NCBI RefSeq assembly: GCF_024171815.1
Contig: NZ_JAMTCJ010000004.1
Coordinates: 124,001 to 188,000 of the forward strand
Direction of reading: 5' to 3'
DNA from: Williamsia maris
GTDB lineage: Bacteria; Actinomycetota; Actinomycetes; Mycobacteriales; Mycobacteriaceae
DNA length: 64,000 nucleotides
In this document: positions 49,679-58,812 of the stretch, piece after piece
How positions within the stretch are numbered: position 1 is the stretch's first letter
Layout: the number at the start of each line of letters is the position of its first letter
Made by a program: the position numbers and the translations under genes
The notes under the pieces: model-generated
What the model saw: only the letters and a program-made list of their open reading frames with translations
Told to the model about the DNA's origin: nothing
Database searches by the model: none

Positions 49679-50038
49679 ATGACCTGTGACCGTCAGTGTC
49701 TCCAGCATCGGCCCGGGGCGCCGCTCGTTGCGGTGGAATGTGGCTCTGCGATCGCGACGCCCGATGTGCAACCTGGTCAGACCATGCGATGCCCGAACTG
49801 TGGGCGATGGATTGTCCTGCCGATCGTTCCGGTTCGGTCAAATAAACCCGAGTCGAAGTATCTCCAACGCAATTACCTTCACGTCACCGCGATATCGTTG
49901 CGGTGGCCAGGCCTCTGTGTGTGGGAGCAGCGCGTACGACCACTGAGAGCGGGCGGGCAGGGCTACAGCGTCGCACGCCGTAGGTGTGTGATGATCGGGC
50001 TCGCGAGGCGGTCGGGAGCGAGGTCGGGTATCCAATGA
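49679..50038 (+). CDS. Possible small zinc-ribbon-like protein
   Basis: 119 aa if real. The first 45 residues hold V-E-C-G-S-A-I ... G-Q-T-M-R-C-P-N-C-G-R-W-I-V-L-P, a three-cysteine zinc-ribbon-like pattern. The rest looks less protein-like and the 3' end overlaps the convergent hydrolase by 76 nt. No ribosome site is evident, so this is a weak call. Confidence 0.28.
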   Translation: MTCDRQCLQHRPGAPLVAVECGSAIATPDVQPGQTMRCPNCGRWIVLPIVPVRSNKPESKYLQRNYLHVTAISLRWPGLCVWEQRVRPLRAGGQGYSVARRRCVMIGLARRSGARSGIQ

Positions 50039-50832
50039 TTGACGCCGGGAATTGTCAGGGACGTGTACGTTCCGCGCGCATGTCGGCGTGAGTACTGGTA
50101 GGCCGCGGACGCGACGAATGGGTCCTTTTGTCCCCGTATCTCGAGAACGGGGACGTGCGTGGTCGCCCGCCAACCAGGACCGGACAGGGCTAGCCCGCGG
50201 TACCAATTGAGCCCGCCTGTCCGCATCGCCGATTGCAACAGCCGGGCGGCATCACGATTGGCATGGGGGTACTTCTGTCCGCCACGACGAAGAAGGTTCT
50301 CTACTCGAACGGGATCTGCGAGCAGGTGTTCGGGGAACACGGGGAGCTGAAACAACGCCATGTGCACCAGAGCGGCGACGTGTCGAGGATTACTGATCAC
50401 GTCGCGGTATAGCGCTGCCGGATGGGGGGATGACACCGAGGTGAAGCTCTGGAGAAGGTCGGGATGGCCGGTGGCGGTGGCCCATCCCACGGTCCCGCCG
50501 AGGTCGTGGCCGACGAGGTGGACTGGTCCGCGATCGATTGCGTCGATGATGTGTGCGATGTCGTCGACGAGGACGGAGAGGCGATAGTCCCACCGCCACC
50601 GCGGTTGTGCGGTCGCGGTGACACCCCGCAAGGTAGGTGTGTAGGTCCGAAAGCCGGCGGCGTTGAGGCATCGAGCTGTCGGAGCCCAGCACCGGTGGTC
50701 CTGTGGCCACCCGTGCAGCAGGACCACCGGTGGGCCCGCGAGCGGACCCTGATCAACGATCGGAAGCTCCAGGCTGCCTCGGCGTGTGCAGCCGATACGA
50801 TCAGTGGTGTCGGCTGTCGTGTGTCGTGTCAT
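49963..50832 (-). CDS. Alpha/beta hydrolase, epoxide-hydrolase/dehalogenase-like
   Basis: 289 aa. Oxyanion motif L-L-H-G-W-P-Q near residue 38; nucleophile elbow G-H-D-L-G-G places an aspartate near residue 106, which is the feature of epoxide hydrolases and haloalkane dehalogenases. The C-terminal histidine is in G-V-N-H-W-I-P near 269. Acid residue probably Asp in G-Q-K-D-P-F. Upstream of, and same strand as, nothing obvious; the MmpL gene lies 38 bp to the right on the same strand, so it is likely co-transcribed after it. Confidence 0.85.
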   Translation of the reverse strand: MTRHTTADTTDRIGCTRRGSLELPIVDQGPLAGPPVVLLHGWPQDHRCWAPTARCLNAAGFRTYTPTLRGVTATAQPRWRWDYRLSVLVDDIAHIIDAIDRGPVHLVGHDLGGTVGWATATGHPDLLQSFTSVSSPHPAALYRDVISNPRHVAALVHMALFQLPVFPEHLLADPVRVENLLRRGGQKYPHANRDAARLLQSAMRTGGLNWYRGLALSGPGWRATTHVPVLEIRGQKDPFVASAAYQYSRRHARGTYTSLTIPGVNHWIPDLAPDRLASPIITHLRRATL

Positions 50833-50870
50833 CGTCTTCTACCAATCAATGTCATCGGTCTTCCGGCTGA

Positions 50871-53800
50871 TCACGATGGCGTCTCGACGGATGCCGGTTT
50901 GTGGTGGGCCGGCCACCACACGCGTTCGCCGATGAGATGCATGACGGTGGGCACCAGGATTGTTCGTATGACGGCGACATCGAGGAGCAGACCGATGCCG
51001 ATGGTGAATCCGGTTTGCAGCAGGAACATCACTGATCCCGACATCAACGCGAACATGGTGATCGCGAAGACGATGCCGGCTGTGGTGATGACACTGCCGG
51101 TGGTGCCGAACGCGCGAATGATGCTGCGGGTCATGCCGGTATCGGGGTCTTCCCGTATTCGCGAGGCGAAAAGCATGCTGTAGTCGGCGCCGACCGCAAC
51201 AAGGACCATGAACGCCACCGGTAGGACTGACCAGTGCAGTTCGATGCCGATGAGGTGTTGCCAGACCAGGACGCTTATTCCCACGGCGCTGGCGAACGAG
51301 AGTGCGACTGCACCCACCAGGAGCAGCGGCGCCAACAGGCTGCGGAGCAGGAACACCAGGATGAGGAAGACGGCGAGTATCGCGACGATCGCGAACAGGA
51401 TGAAGTCTTTTTCGACCTGGTCGAAGATGTTGGCTGTGACAGAGGCGATTCCGGTTGATTCGACCTCGGCGCCATCAAGCACTGTTCCTTCAAGTGCTGC
51501 TCGTGCGCTGGCGGAGACGTCGCCGACGGAGTCGATGATGCGGTTGCCGTAGGGGTTTGACGATGCCATGACCAGCATGCGTGCCACATGTCCATCTGAG
51601 GAGATGAGCAGTCGTGACCCGGCGACGAATCGGTTGTCGGTGAGTGCCTGGGGCGGAAGGTAGAAGCCTGCCCCGGGCCCGGTGGTGGTCTGTGAGCTGA
51701 GAGTGCGGAGGTACTTTGCTGCGTCGTCGAGGCCGGCGGCGAGTTGGTCGGTCAGTGAGACTGTCTGGTCGGTGCCGTTTTTGGCTTGGGTCAGTCCTTC
51801 GGCGATCTGGCCGATTCCGTTGCTCAGTGCGTCGACTCCGGTGGTGAGTCGGGTGAGGTCGGCGCGGATCTGTTCGGGTGAGCGACCGTCGAGTGAGGAG
51901 ACGAGTGCGGTGATCTGGGTGAGGCCGGCGCGCAGGTCGGGAAGGAGCTTATTGACCGTGGCAAGCATGTCGGGTGTGATGGCCTGGGTGGCCTGAGCGG
52001 CGGCGAAGGCCTGGCGCAGCGCACCATGTGTCGCCGCATCGAGGGCGGTGAATGCTTGTTTGGCGGGCAGGCAGCCCGGGGGACACGCTGCGCCCGGAGC
52101 GGCGAGCGGCGCGAGAGCGTCGACCAGCCGATCGAACGCCACACGCGATGGCTGCAGCGTCGTCACGAGTTGCGTGAGGGTTCCGGTCAGGTTCTGGAGA
52201 CGGTCGAGTGTTGCGGTGAGGTTGTTGCCGTCGGTGCCGGCGGCGTGGGCGATACGGGTTGCGGTGGGCAGCAGATCGAGTAGCGAACCGGCGATGGCCG
52301 CAACTTGTTTGGTGCCGTCGACCAGCGCGGGCAGTTGGTCACGTGCGGTGACCGCGCCGGCGCGGAGTTGGGTGACCCCGGCGGCCAGGCGTGCCAGTTC
52401 CGGTCGTGCGGCGTCGATGCGGTGATGTGCGTCTGCGAGCCGCTCCCCGATGACCCCGGTTTGATACCCGATGGCCGATTCTGGCAGCGGGTGCCCGTCG
52501 GGGCGAGTGATGGAGCGTACGTAGGCCACCGTGGGCAGCTGCGACACAGCGGCCGCGGCGACCTCGAGGGCAGCGAGGTCGTTGGTGTTGCGCATGTCGT
52601 GATCGGTTCTGATCACCAGGTACTCGGGCAGGATCTCGTTGGCGGGGAAATGCCGGGCGACCTCGTCGTATCCTCGCGTGGAGTCCGAGGCGCGTAGTTG
52701 CATGGCGTGGTCATCGCCGTTGGGTCGCAGGGTCACAGCGATCGCGGCAAGTGCGAGTAGCACGATCACCGACAGCGCGGCGAGCGGTATCGACCGCCGA
52801 ATGATCCTGGTTCCGAGGCGGTGCCATTGGTGTTGGCGTGAGGGCCGGGGTTCGATGAGGGTGCGTCTGCCCAGTATCGAGGTCAATGCGGGTGTGAAGG
52901 TCAGGGATACCGCCAGGGTGATGAGCAGCGCCACCGCTATGGGTGGTCCGGAGGTTGTGAACAGGCCGATCTTGGCGAAGACGAGTGCGCCCGCGGAGAG
53001 GGCGACCGTCAGGGCCGATGCCACCAGGACGTGTGCGGTGCGGTTGCTGCCGGTGATGACGGCGGTGATGGGGTCGAGTCCGCGGCGGCGGGCTTCGTGG
53101 AATCCGGCTAGCTGGAAGATCGCGTAGTCGGTGGCTGCGCCGAGTACCAGGGCGGTCATGAGGGTGACGGTGAGACTCGAGATGGGCAGCACACCGTGCT
53201 GGCCGAGCAACGACACCACGGCGCGGGCCACGGCCAGCGAGATGCCGATGGTCAGCAACGGGATCATCGCGGCGAATAGCGAGCGGTAGGTAAGAAGGAG
53301 TAGTGCGGTGATCAGGACCACCGAGATCGCGGTGATGATCAGCATGGAGGTGTCGGTGCTGGAGAATTCGTCGGCCACGGTCGGGGCGGCGCCGGAGAAG
53401 TGGGCCTGGAGGCCAGGGGGTTTGGAGATGGAGGCGATGGCGTCTCGGACGACACTGGTGACGTGGTGGGCCTTGGCGGTGCCGACGTCACCCTGGCCGG
53501 CGACGGTGAGGGTCACGGCCTTCTTGTCGGGGCTGATGGCGAAGTCGCGGGTGGCGGGGTTCCCGTACATGTCGAGGACGTAGGCGACGTTGTCCTTGTC
53601 GGCGAGGAGCTTGGCTACCAACTCGCTGTAGTACCGCGATTCGGGGGCTCCGATTTCGTGGGTGCTGCTGATCACGACGGCGCCTACCGCTGTCGAGACC
53701 GGGGCGTTGAAGTCGCGAGACATCTCACGTAGCGCCTGCGTCGCGGGCAGGTCGGCGGGGATGATGGCGGCTGATTTGTCGGCTGCGGATTGTTCGAGCT

Positions 53801-53924
53801 GCGGCACAACGATGTTGAGACCACCGGCAATGACGATCCAGGCAATCAGAACCCACCACGAATGGCGTGCAGCAATACTGGCTGCCCACCGTAGCGGCGA
53901 GGTCCTCATCTGGTGTCGAGCCAT
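50871..53924 (-). CDS. MmpL-family RND transporter
   Basis: 1017 aa. Two halves, each with a periplasmic domain and about six TM segments. The paired TM motifs needed for proton relay are present: G-A-A-T-D-Y-A-I-F in the first half and V-G-A-D-Y-S-M-L-F in the second (Asp-Tyr pairs as in MmpL3). The first periplasmic loop is long. MmpL proteins export cell-envelope lipids or siderophores in mycolata. Neighbours: hydrolase downstream, LpqN-like lipoprotein and MCE protein upstream, all on the minus strand. The transported lipid is unknown. Confidence 0.92.
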   Translation of the reverse strand: MARHQMRTSPLRWAASIAARHSWWVLIAWIVIAGGLNIVVPQLEQSAADKSAAIIPADLPATQALREMSRDFNAPVSTAVGAVVISSTHEIGAPESRYYSELVAKLLADKDNVAYVLDMYGNPATRDFAISPDKKAVTLTVAGQGDVGTAKAHHVTSVVRDAIASISKPPGLQAHFSGAAPTVADEFSSTDTSMLIITAISVVLITALLLLTYRSLFAAMIPLLTIGISLAVARAVVSLLGQHGVLPISSLTVTLMTALVLGAATDYAIFQLAGFHEARRRGLDPITAVITGSNRTAHVLVASALTVALSAGALVFAKIGLFTTSGPPIAVALLITLAVSLTFTPALTSILGRRTLIEPRPSRQHQWHRLGTRIIRRSIPLAALSVIVLLALAAIAVTLRPNGDDHAMQLRASDSTRGYDEVARHFPANEILPEYLVIRTDHDMRNTNDLAALEVAAAAVSQLPTVAYVRSITRPDGHPLPESAIGYQTGVIGERLADAHHRIDAARPELARLAAGVTQLRAGAVTARDQLPALVDGTKQVAAIAGSLLDLLPTATRIAHAAGTDGNNLTATLDRLQNLTGTLTQLVTTLQPSRVAFDRLVDALAPLAAPGAACPPGCLPAKQAFTALDAATHGALRQAFAAAQATQAITPDMLATVNKLLPDLRAGLTQITALVSSLDGRSPEQIRADLTRLTTGVDALSNGIGQIAEGLTQAKNGTDQTVSLTDQLAAGLDDAAKYLRTLSSQTTTGPGAGFYLPPQALTDNRFVAGSRLLISSDGHVARMLVMASSNPYGNRIIDSVGDVSASARAALEGTVLDGAEVESTGIASVTANIFDQVEKDFILFAIVAILAVFLILVFLLRSLLAPLLLVGAVALSFASAVGISVLVWQHLIGIELHWSVLPVAFMVLVAVGADYSMLFASRIREDPDTGMTRSIIRAFGTTGSVITTAGIVFAITMFALMSGSVMFLLQTGFTIGIGLLLDVAVIRTILVPTVMHLIGERVWWPAHHKPASVETPS

Positions 53925-54014
53925 GGGTTTGCCTTTCGTGGTGCTACAGGGACAGCGTGGTGGGGAATGGCGGTGGTTCTCGGCTGCGTTGTGGTGGTCC
54001 GACTGCGGTGCGTT

Positions 54015-54758
54015 CTAGATCGACGGGCCGTCGAGTGTCACGACGAAGGTCGATGTCATGGTCGTGAGGTCGCGACCGAAGGAGGTGGACGTGGTGGGTG
54101 TCAGCGGTTCGACGATCAGCGATACCGCGACGTAGCGGGCGGCGGTCTTGACGACCACGACACGCATGGTCGCGGTGCGTCTCGGAATGGAGCCGCGGGC
54201 GGGTTTAGTGACGGTGAGCAGCTCGGCAGGCAGCCCGCATACCGGGTCGGCGACCGCGACCAGGTCGATTCCACCCGCCGCTACGATCGCGCGATTGTGC
54301 GTGCGCAGTGCATCCTCGGCCGTGTCTACATCTGCTGGAATGCGGTTGACGGTCACCATGGCGCTGGCGTCACCGCGCGGCGCGACCTCGGCGAACATGA
54401 CCAGTTCTGGGGCCGGTCGAGGCGTCCGCTTCCAGCCGGGTGGCCGCGCAACCGCCACCGACAAGCGCGCGATCGGTGTCGCCACCGACACCATCGATAC
54501 GCCGGGAACGCCGGGGAGGCAGATCAATCCGTCAATAGTCTGCGGCGACGGGTCTCGGCTGGAGGTAATTCTGGTTGCCGACGTGTCGGCGCCCGGTGGC
54601 CCGGCGCCGAGGTGATTGGTGCACGCGGCGGTGCACATTGTCCACGCCATCAGCCCGCTGATCGCAGTCAGGCGCCGCGCACCGACGCCGACGCCGGGGC
54701 TTGATGTGCGGCGGCGGTGCGTCCTCGCCGCGGTGCGCGCCATCAGGTGCCGTGTCAT
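54015..54758 (-). CDS. LpqN-like putative lipoprotein
   Basis: 247 aa from ATG 54758; ATG 54944 would add a membrane segment. The chosen start gives a basic N-terminus and a hydrophobic core ending T-M-C-T-A-A-C (Cys46), a lipobox-like site. The mature part resembles LpqN/LpqT lipoproteins: a P-P-G-W-K-R-T strand, A-M-V-T-V-N-R-I, A-E-D-A-L-R-T-H-N, L-P-A-E-L-L-T-V and a C-terminal T-S-T-F-V-V. In mycobacteria LpqN is reported to interact with MmpL3; it lies next to an MmpL gene here. Family call is from pattern, not from a search. Confidence 0.55.
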   Translation of the reverse strand: MTRHLMARTAARTHRRRTSSPGVGVGARRLTAISGLMAWTMCTAACTNHLGAGPPGADTSATRITSSRDPSPQTIDGLICLPGVPGVSMVSVATPIARLSVAVARPPGWKRTPRPAPELVMFAEVAPRGDASAMVTVNRIPADVDTAEDALRTHNRAIVAAGGIDLVAVADPVCGLPAELLTVTKPARGSIPRRTATMRVVVVKTAARYVAVSLIVEPLTPTTSTSFGRDLTTMTSTFVVTLDGPSI

Positions 54759-54990
54759 GGAGTCGTCGGACGATCGTGGGTGGATCGGCCGGCGTGGGTT
54801 CGTGGTGACGTCGTGGGCCGTGAGACCTTTGGCGCAGCGGTCGTTCTGATCGGCGCGAGAGATCGAGGCGCCCACCAGCAACGCCGACGGGACCGACAAG
54901 ACCAGCCACGCCGCGGCGGCGGCCACATACATCGCGGAGGTCATTGCACACCTGCAGACGTACCAAAATCGTCATACCGGACGTCGCACC

Positions 54991-56247
54991 TCATGCGGGG
55001 CCCACGCCCAACAGGGCGGCGATCTGCGCGGCGAGCGGGGTGAGGTTGAGCTTGTCGGGGTCCTTCTTGGGTCTGTTGTCCCAGGGCTGGGTGGTGGCGG
55101 GGTCGGCGTATTTGGCGTTCTGGGCGCCGCGAACGACTGTCGGGTTGCCCTGCGCGAGTGTGCAGTTGGCTTTGGTGTTAAACGGGAAGTCGTCGTAGTC
55201 GATGTCGAAGTTGGGGTTTCTTTTTTTGATGGCGTCGATCTCGGCCTGGGTGCTCTCGTAGCCGACGGTGCACGGGGTTGGGTTGTTGGTCTCGGCGATG
55301 AGGTTGAACCTGATGGTCCCGTCGCCTCCGGGAGCGTTGATGATGGTGTAGCTGGCAGCCGAGACCGCGGAGAGCATCGCCAGTGCTGGTGAGATCGTGA
55401 TGAAGGTCGGCTTGATGTTGCGTACGTCGGTGGCGAGGTTGCGGACGACGGTCGTTGCGTCGCCGCCGCTGCGTGTCAGTAGGGCTGAGATCTGGGTGGC
55501 CGACGCGGTGCCGGTGGTCAGCAGTCGACGGATCGAGGGATCGCTGCTTGCGAGTTGGGTGGTGATCAGGTCGAGGTTCTTCGACCAGTCTCCGATGGCG
55601 TCGGACCGGTCGGCCTGGGTGCCCAGGACAGTGTTGGCGTTGCGGAGCAGCGAGATGGTCGCCGGTAGGTTGTCGTTGCCGGTCGTGGCCAGGTTCGACA
55701 GCGAATCGACAAGGCCCTGCAGGTTTTCGCCATTGCCGTTGAACGCCTTGCCCAGTTCGGTGACCACGGTGTGTAAGTCGTCGATGGGTACCGAGTCCGA
55801 CAACCGGACCGCGCTGGTCAGCACGTCCTGCACCGGGACCGGAATCGACGTGTCGGAGATGACGGAGCCGTCGTGCAGGTAGGGGCCGCCCACACGCAAG
55901 GGGCGCAGATCGACGAACTGCTCACCGATCGCCGAACGGTTGGCCACGACCGCCTCGACCGCGGCAGGGATGCGCGGGCCGTCCGAATCGAGTACGAGGT
56001 CAACCCGAACCCCATGATCGCGCAGAGACAGTCGGCCGACACGTCCCACGGGTACACCTTGATACGTCACTTCGGCGTTGGTGAAGATCCCACCCGAGTC
56101 ACGAAAGTCGGCGTGCACGAGCAAGTCTCCGCTGCCGACAACGTGATCGAGGTGGACGTAGCGGATGCCCACGATCGTCAGCGCGATCACCCCGAGCACG
56201 ACCAAGGCGAAAAGCTGCACGATTTGTATGCGGTTCACCTGATTCAT
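54991..56247 (-). CDS. Orphan MCE-family (MlaD) protein
   Basis: 418 aa. Single N-terminal TM segment (about residues 8-28), then the MCE domain with F-R-D-S-G-G-I-F-T-N-A-E-V-T-Y-Q-G-V-P-V-G-R-V and P-A-A-V-E-A-V-V-A-N-R-S-A-I-G-E-Q-F-V-D-L near residues 48-115. A long helical region follows and a Pro/Asn-rich C-terminus. MCE proteins form lipid-import channels from six different subunits plus YrbE permeases; here there is one gene only and no YrbE, so it may work with MmpL or be an orphan. Closest layout is MceF. Confidence 0.88.
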   Translation of the reverse strand: MNQVNRIQIVQLFALVVLGVIALTIVGIRYVHLDHVVGSGDLLVHADFRDSGGIFTNAEVTYQGVPVGRVGRLSLRDHGVRVDLVLDSDGPRIPAAVEAVVANRSAIGEQFVDLRPLRVGGPYLHDGSVISDTSIPVPVQDVLTSAVRLSDSVPIDDLHTVVTELGKAFNGNGENLQGLVDSLSNLATTGNDNLPATISLLRNANTVLGTQADRSDAIGDWSKNLDLITTQLASSDPSIRRLLTTGTASATQISALLTRSGGDATTVVRNLATDVRNIKPTFITISPALAMLSAVSAASYTIINAPGGDGTIRFNLIAETNNPTPCTVGYESTQAEIDAIKKRNPNFDIDYDDFPFNTKANCTLAQGNPTVVRGAQNAKYADPATTQPWDNRPKKDPDKLNLTPLAAQIAALLGVGPA

Positions 56248-56393
56248 CGCTGACGCTCCTTTGGCTGTTCGTTCTCGCCCTCAAACGGCTCCTGTGGCGG
56301 TTGCGGCGAAGACCGTGGCGGAATGCTAACCATTATGGGACGATAAGACAACAAACGTCTGACTGTCTCACGTAAGCGCGATGGAGGTAACCA

Positions 56394-56849
56394 ATGTCTG
56401 CGCCCCACGAACATCGGTGGTTGCGACCCAAGCCGATTCACCACACCTGGACCGCGCAGTCCGGCAGCACCCAGCGGCTGACCGCGGCGACAGCCGCAGC
56501 GGGCTCCCGGCTCGCGGCGGCCGGCGTCGTGCTCGGCGTCGTGGGCGCCACCACCGCAGCGTCGTTGATCATCGGGGTGGACCACTATCCGTGGTCCGTG
56601 GCGGCGGCAGGGGCATTCTCACTGGTCACCGCGGCCACAGTCGGTTTGCAAGCACGCCGCGATATCGCGCCGCGAAGCTATCCCGGCGCCCAGTGGGCTG
56701 CCGGGGCCGGCAGCGACTCGTTGGTAGTGTCCATTCCCGTCGCCACGGTGATTGCCGACCACGCCGCACTACGCCACGTCAGACTCCTCCACCGACTGTG
56801 CGAGCGCATCGATACGACTGCCGGCCACTTCGTGGAACTGCGCCGGTGA
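56394..56849 (+). CDS. Small two-TM membrane protein
   Basis: 151 aa. GGAGGT lies 5-10 nt before ATG 56394, an unusually perfect site. N-terminus is hydrophilic (H-R-W-L-R-P-K-P), TM segments about 42-62 and 68-86, then a hydrophilic tail. No family recognised. Divergent from the MCE gene with a 146-bp gap that must hold both promoters; followed by the TetR gene. Confidence 0.6.
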   Translation: MSAPHEHRWLRPKPIHHTWTAQSGSTQRLTAATAAAGSRLAAAGVVLGVVGATTAASLIIGVDHYPWSVAAAGAFSLVTAATVGLQARRDIAPRSYPGAQWAAGAGSDSLVVSIPVATVIADHAALRHVRLLHRLCERIDTTAGHFVELRR

Positions 56850-56893
56850 AGGCGGCCCGCCGAATTCTCACGCACAGTAATCTTGGCCCGTGC

Positions 56894-57562
56894 ATGGGCA
56901 AAGGCGGCGGTGTGTCAGGCCGGCGTGACGGTTTCCTCGTCGGCTTCGCCAACGGTGCCGGTGGTGCCGCCCTCGACGACCCGGAGGCGACACGCATCGC
57001 CGAAGCCGCCATCGACGCGGTCGCCGTACTGGGCTGGAGCCGGTTGACCATGAGCGACGTGGCACGTCGAGCAAAGGTCGGGCGTGCAACGCTGTATCGC
57101 TACTTCGCCGGCAAAGACGAATTACGCAACGCGATCCTGCAGTATGAGATGCGCCGCTTCATCGACGGCTCCACGGCCGCACGAGCTCCTGCGACGTCGA
57201 TCGACGAGGCGCTCACGGCGGGGTTCACCTTCACCCTCCAGTTCCTGCGCAACAACACATTGTTGGACCGGATGAGACACACCGATCGAGACATTCTCCT
57301 CGACGCGATCTGCGATGACGAACTCATCGCCACCGCCCGCGAATTCTCGGCACAACTGTGGAAGCTGCAGCTCTATCCATCTAAAGAACCCTCCGACGCA
57401 GAGATGGCCCACCTACGCACCGTCAGCGAGATCACCACCCGTCTGAGCCTGTCGCTGATAGTCAATCCCGACAGCATCGTTGATTTCGACGATCCAACCA
57501 ACGTGCGTTCCTTCGCCCACCGCTACCTCGCCCCGCTGGTCACCGCCGTCCCGGATTTCTGA
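56894..57562 (+). CDS. TetR-family transcriptional regulator
   Basis: 222 aa from ATG 56894 (GTG 56846 and GTG 56912 are alternatives). HTH: A-E-A-A-I-D-A-V-A-V-L-G-W-S-R then L-T-M-S-D-V-A-R-R-A-K-V-G-R-A-T-L-Y-R-Y-F-A-G-K-D-E-L (about residues 36-77). A long C-terminal helical domain follows. It is next to the MmpL/MCE module and may control it. Convergent with the small HTH gene to its right. Confidence 0.87.
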   Translation: MGKGGGVSGRRDGFLVGFANGAGGAALDDPEATRIAEAAIDAVAVLGWSRLTMSDVARRAKVGRATLYRYFAGKDELRNAILQYEMRRFIDGSTAARAPATSIDEALTAGFTFTLQFLRNNTLLDRMRHTDRDILLDAICDDELIATAREFSAQLWKLQLYPSKEPSDAEMAHLRTVSEITTRLSLSLIVNPDSIVDFDDPTNVRSFAHRYLAPLVTAVPDF

Positions 57563-57595
57563 CTGCAGGTGACGCGGAGTTCACTGACACACCAG

Positions 57596-57862
57596 TCACG
57601 TGGGGCCTGCCTCGGCATCTGGTGGGGTGGATACCGGCGGCGTCGCGAGCACGGAGTGCCGAGTTGCGTTGCGTCGCACAGTTTCTCTGTTGACGCCGGC
57701 GAACTTTTCGATCTGTGACGGGGTGAGTCCCGCGTTGAGGCAGGCGACGATGGTGTTGCGGTAGGTGCGTTCGAGGGCCTCACGATCGGCGACGATGTTG
57801 TAGAGCGTGTCGATGTGTTCCTGTTGGCGGACTGTGGGTCTGGGAGTCGGTTCGGGTGGCAT
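57596..57862 (-). CDS. Small HTH-containing protein
   Basis: 88 aa from ATG 57862 (upstream ATG 57907 possible). After a Pro-rich start, a long helix R-Q-Q-E-H-I-D-T-L-Y-N-I-V-A-D-R-E-A-L-E-R leads into an HTH-like segment A-G-L-T-P-S-Q-I-E-K-F-A-G-V-N-R-E-T-V-R-R. It could be a DNA-binding regulator of the stress cluster upstream of it. No family recognised. Confidence 0.62.
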   Translation of the reverse strand: MPPEPTPRPTVRQQEHIDTLYNIVADREALERTYRNTIVACLNAGLTPSQIEKFAGVNRETVRRNATRHSVLATPPVSTPPDAEAGPT

Positions 57863-57926
57863 GGTCTCAGCCTTCGGGGGTGAGGTCGGCGTGGGCTGCG
57901 GGTGCAATCTGGGCGCGAAGTGCTTG

Positions 57927-58292
57927 TCACGGTGCCAAGTTCGTAGATTCTCCCTGGATCGATCCGGGGCGTGGGAGTTTGTCGATGGTGACCATCAGAT
58001 CCACTGGGTGTACCCACACCTTTCCGTCGCCGATGGTGCCGGTTCGGACCTCGGCGACAACCAGTTCGACGATCCGGTCGGCGTCGTTGTTGGTGCAAAC
58101 GATGTCTATCCGTAGTTTGGGGACGAAGTCGATGGCGTATAGAGCGCCGCGGTAGACCTCGGTGTGCCCTTTTTGGCGTCCGTAACCCTCTGCTCGCGTC
58201 ACCGACATGTCCAGATCGGGGAACTCCTCATCAAATACCGCCTCGATATCGGTGACAGCAGAGGGGCGTATCACTGCGACAATGTGTTTCAC
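57927..58292 (-). CDS. P-II family signalling protein, divergent
   Basis: 121 aa from GTG 58292. The T-loop is canonical: G-Y-G-R-Q-K-G-H-T-E-V-Y-R-G, then A-L-Y-A-I-D-F-V-P-K, so both the Gln and the Tyr equivalent to Tyr51 are kept. Loop B T-G-T-I-G-D-G-K-V-W-V is present. The usual C-terminal R-I-R-T-G motif that binds ATP phosphates is replaced by T-I-D-K-L-P, so nucleotide binding may be altered. No amtB or glnD is nearby; instead the start overlaps the stop of a DUF2382 gene by 4 nt (GTGA). It therefore looks like a P-II protein with a non-nitrogen role. Confidence 0.87.
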   Translation of the reverse strand: MKHIVAVIRPSAVTDIEAVFDEEFPDLDMSVTRAEGYGRQKGHTEVYRGALYAIDFVPKLRIDIVCTNNDADRIVELVVAEVRTGTIGDGKVWVHPVDLMVTIDKLPRPGSIQGESTNLAP

Positions 58293-58762
58293 GACTGACG
58301 TCCAGCGCCCGGCTCGCCGTCGGGGTTACCGATCGGGGCGACCGAGGTGTCGATGAGTTCGGCGCGCACGGTCCCGGTGACGGTCTCGGTGCCCGTCACG
58401 GTGGTGACTGCCAGGCGGACGGTCTCAATCGGCACCCACCGCCGGGTGACCTCGATGCCCTCGGCGAACAACACCACGGTGTCAGACGTCGACCCTGCCA
58501 CCGGGTGGTCCGTGGTGCTGGGCGCCCGCACCCGTTCGACGGTGGTATCGGGTGGTCTGCCGTAGACCAGGCGCACCTCCTCGCGGACGACGTCGACGGT
58601 GATGGTTCGCTGCTCTGTCACCAAGAACTTTTCCAGTCGCGCGGTCGCGACAGCGACGCGTTCGGTGGTGGCTGCAAGCTCCTCACGCGAGGCGATCAGA
58701 CTCACCTCGTCGACCACCGTTGGTGGGGCTGACGGTGCAGGTGCTGGGTCAGGATCACTCAA
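58289..58762 (-). CDS. DUF2382 (YsnF/AvaK-type) domain protein
   Basis: 157 aa. TTG 58762 is preferred as start: AGAGGA lies 9 nt upstream, whereas the ATG at 58855 sits inside a hairpin. The domain shows repeated E-x-L-x-V and V-x-R-x-V-P patterns: E-R-V-A-V-A-T-A-R-L-E-K-F-L-V, E-Q-R-T-I-T-V-D-V-V-R-E-E-V-R-L-V, R-R-W-V-P-I-E-T-V-R-L. Such domains occur in stress-linked proteins beside PRC-barrels. Overlaps the P-II gene by 4 nt. Confidence 0.78.
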   Translation of the reverse strand: MSDPDPAPAPSAPPTVVDEVSLIASREELAATTERVAVATARLEKFLVTEQRTITVDVVREEVRLVYGRPPDTTVERVRAPSTTDHPVAGSTSDTVVLFAEGIEVTRRWVPIETVRLAVTTVTGTETVTGTVRAELIDTSVAPIGNPDGEPGAGRQS

Positions 58763-58812
58763 CGGTCCATGTCCTCTGATCGGCGAATTGGTGTGCGACA
58801 GCCACGCGTCCG

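Noticed and set aside
56340-56393. Possible AGAC-N7-GTCT operator before the small membrane protein
   Set aside because: Arms of only four bases are expected by chance in this length.
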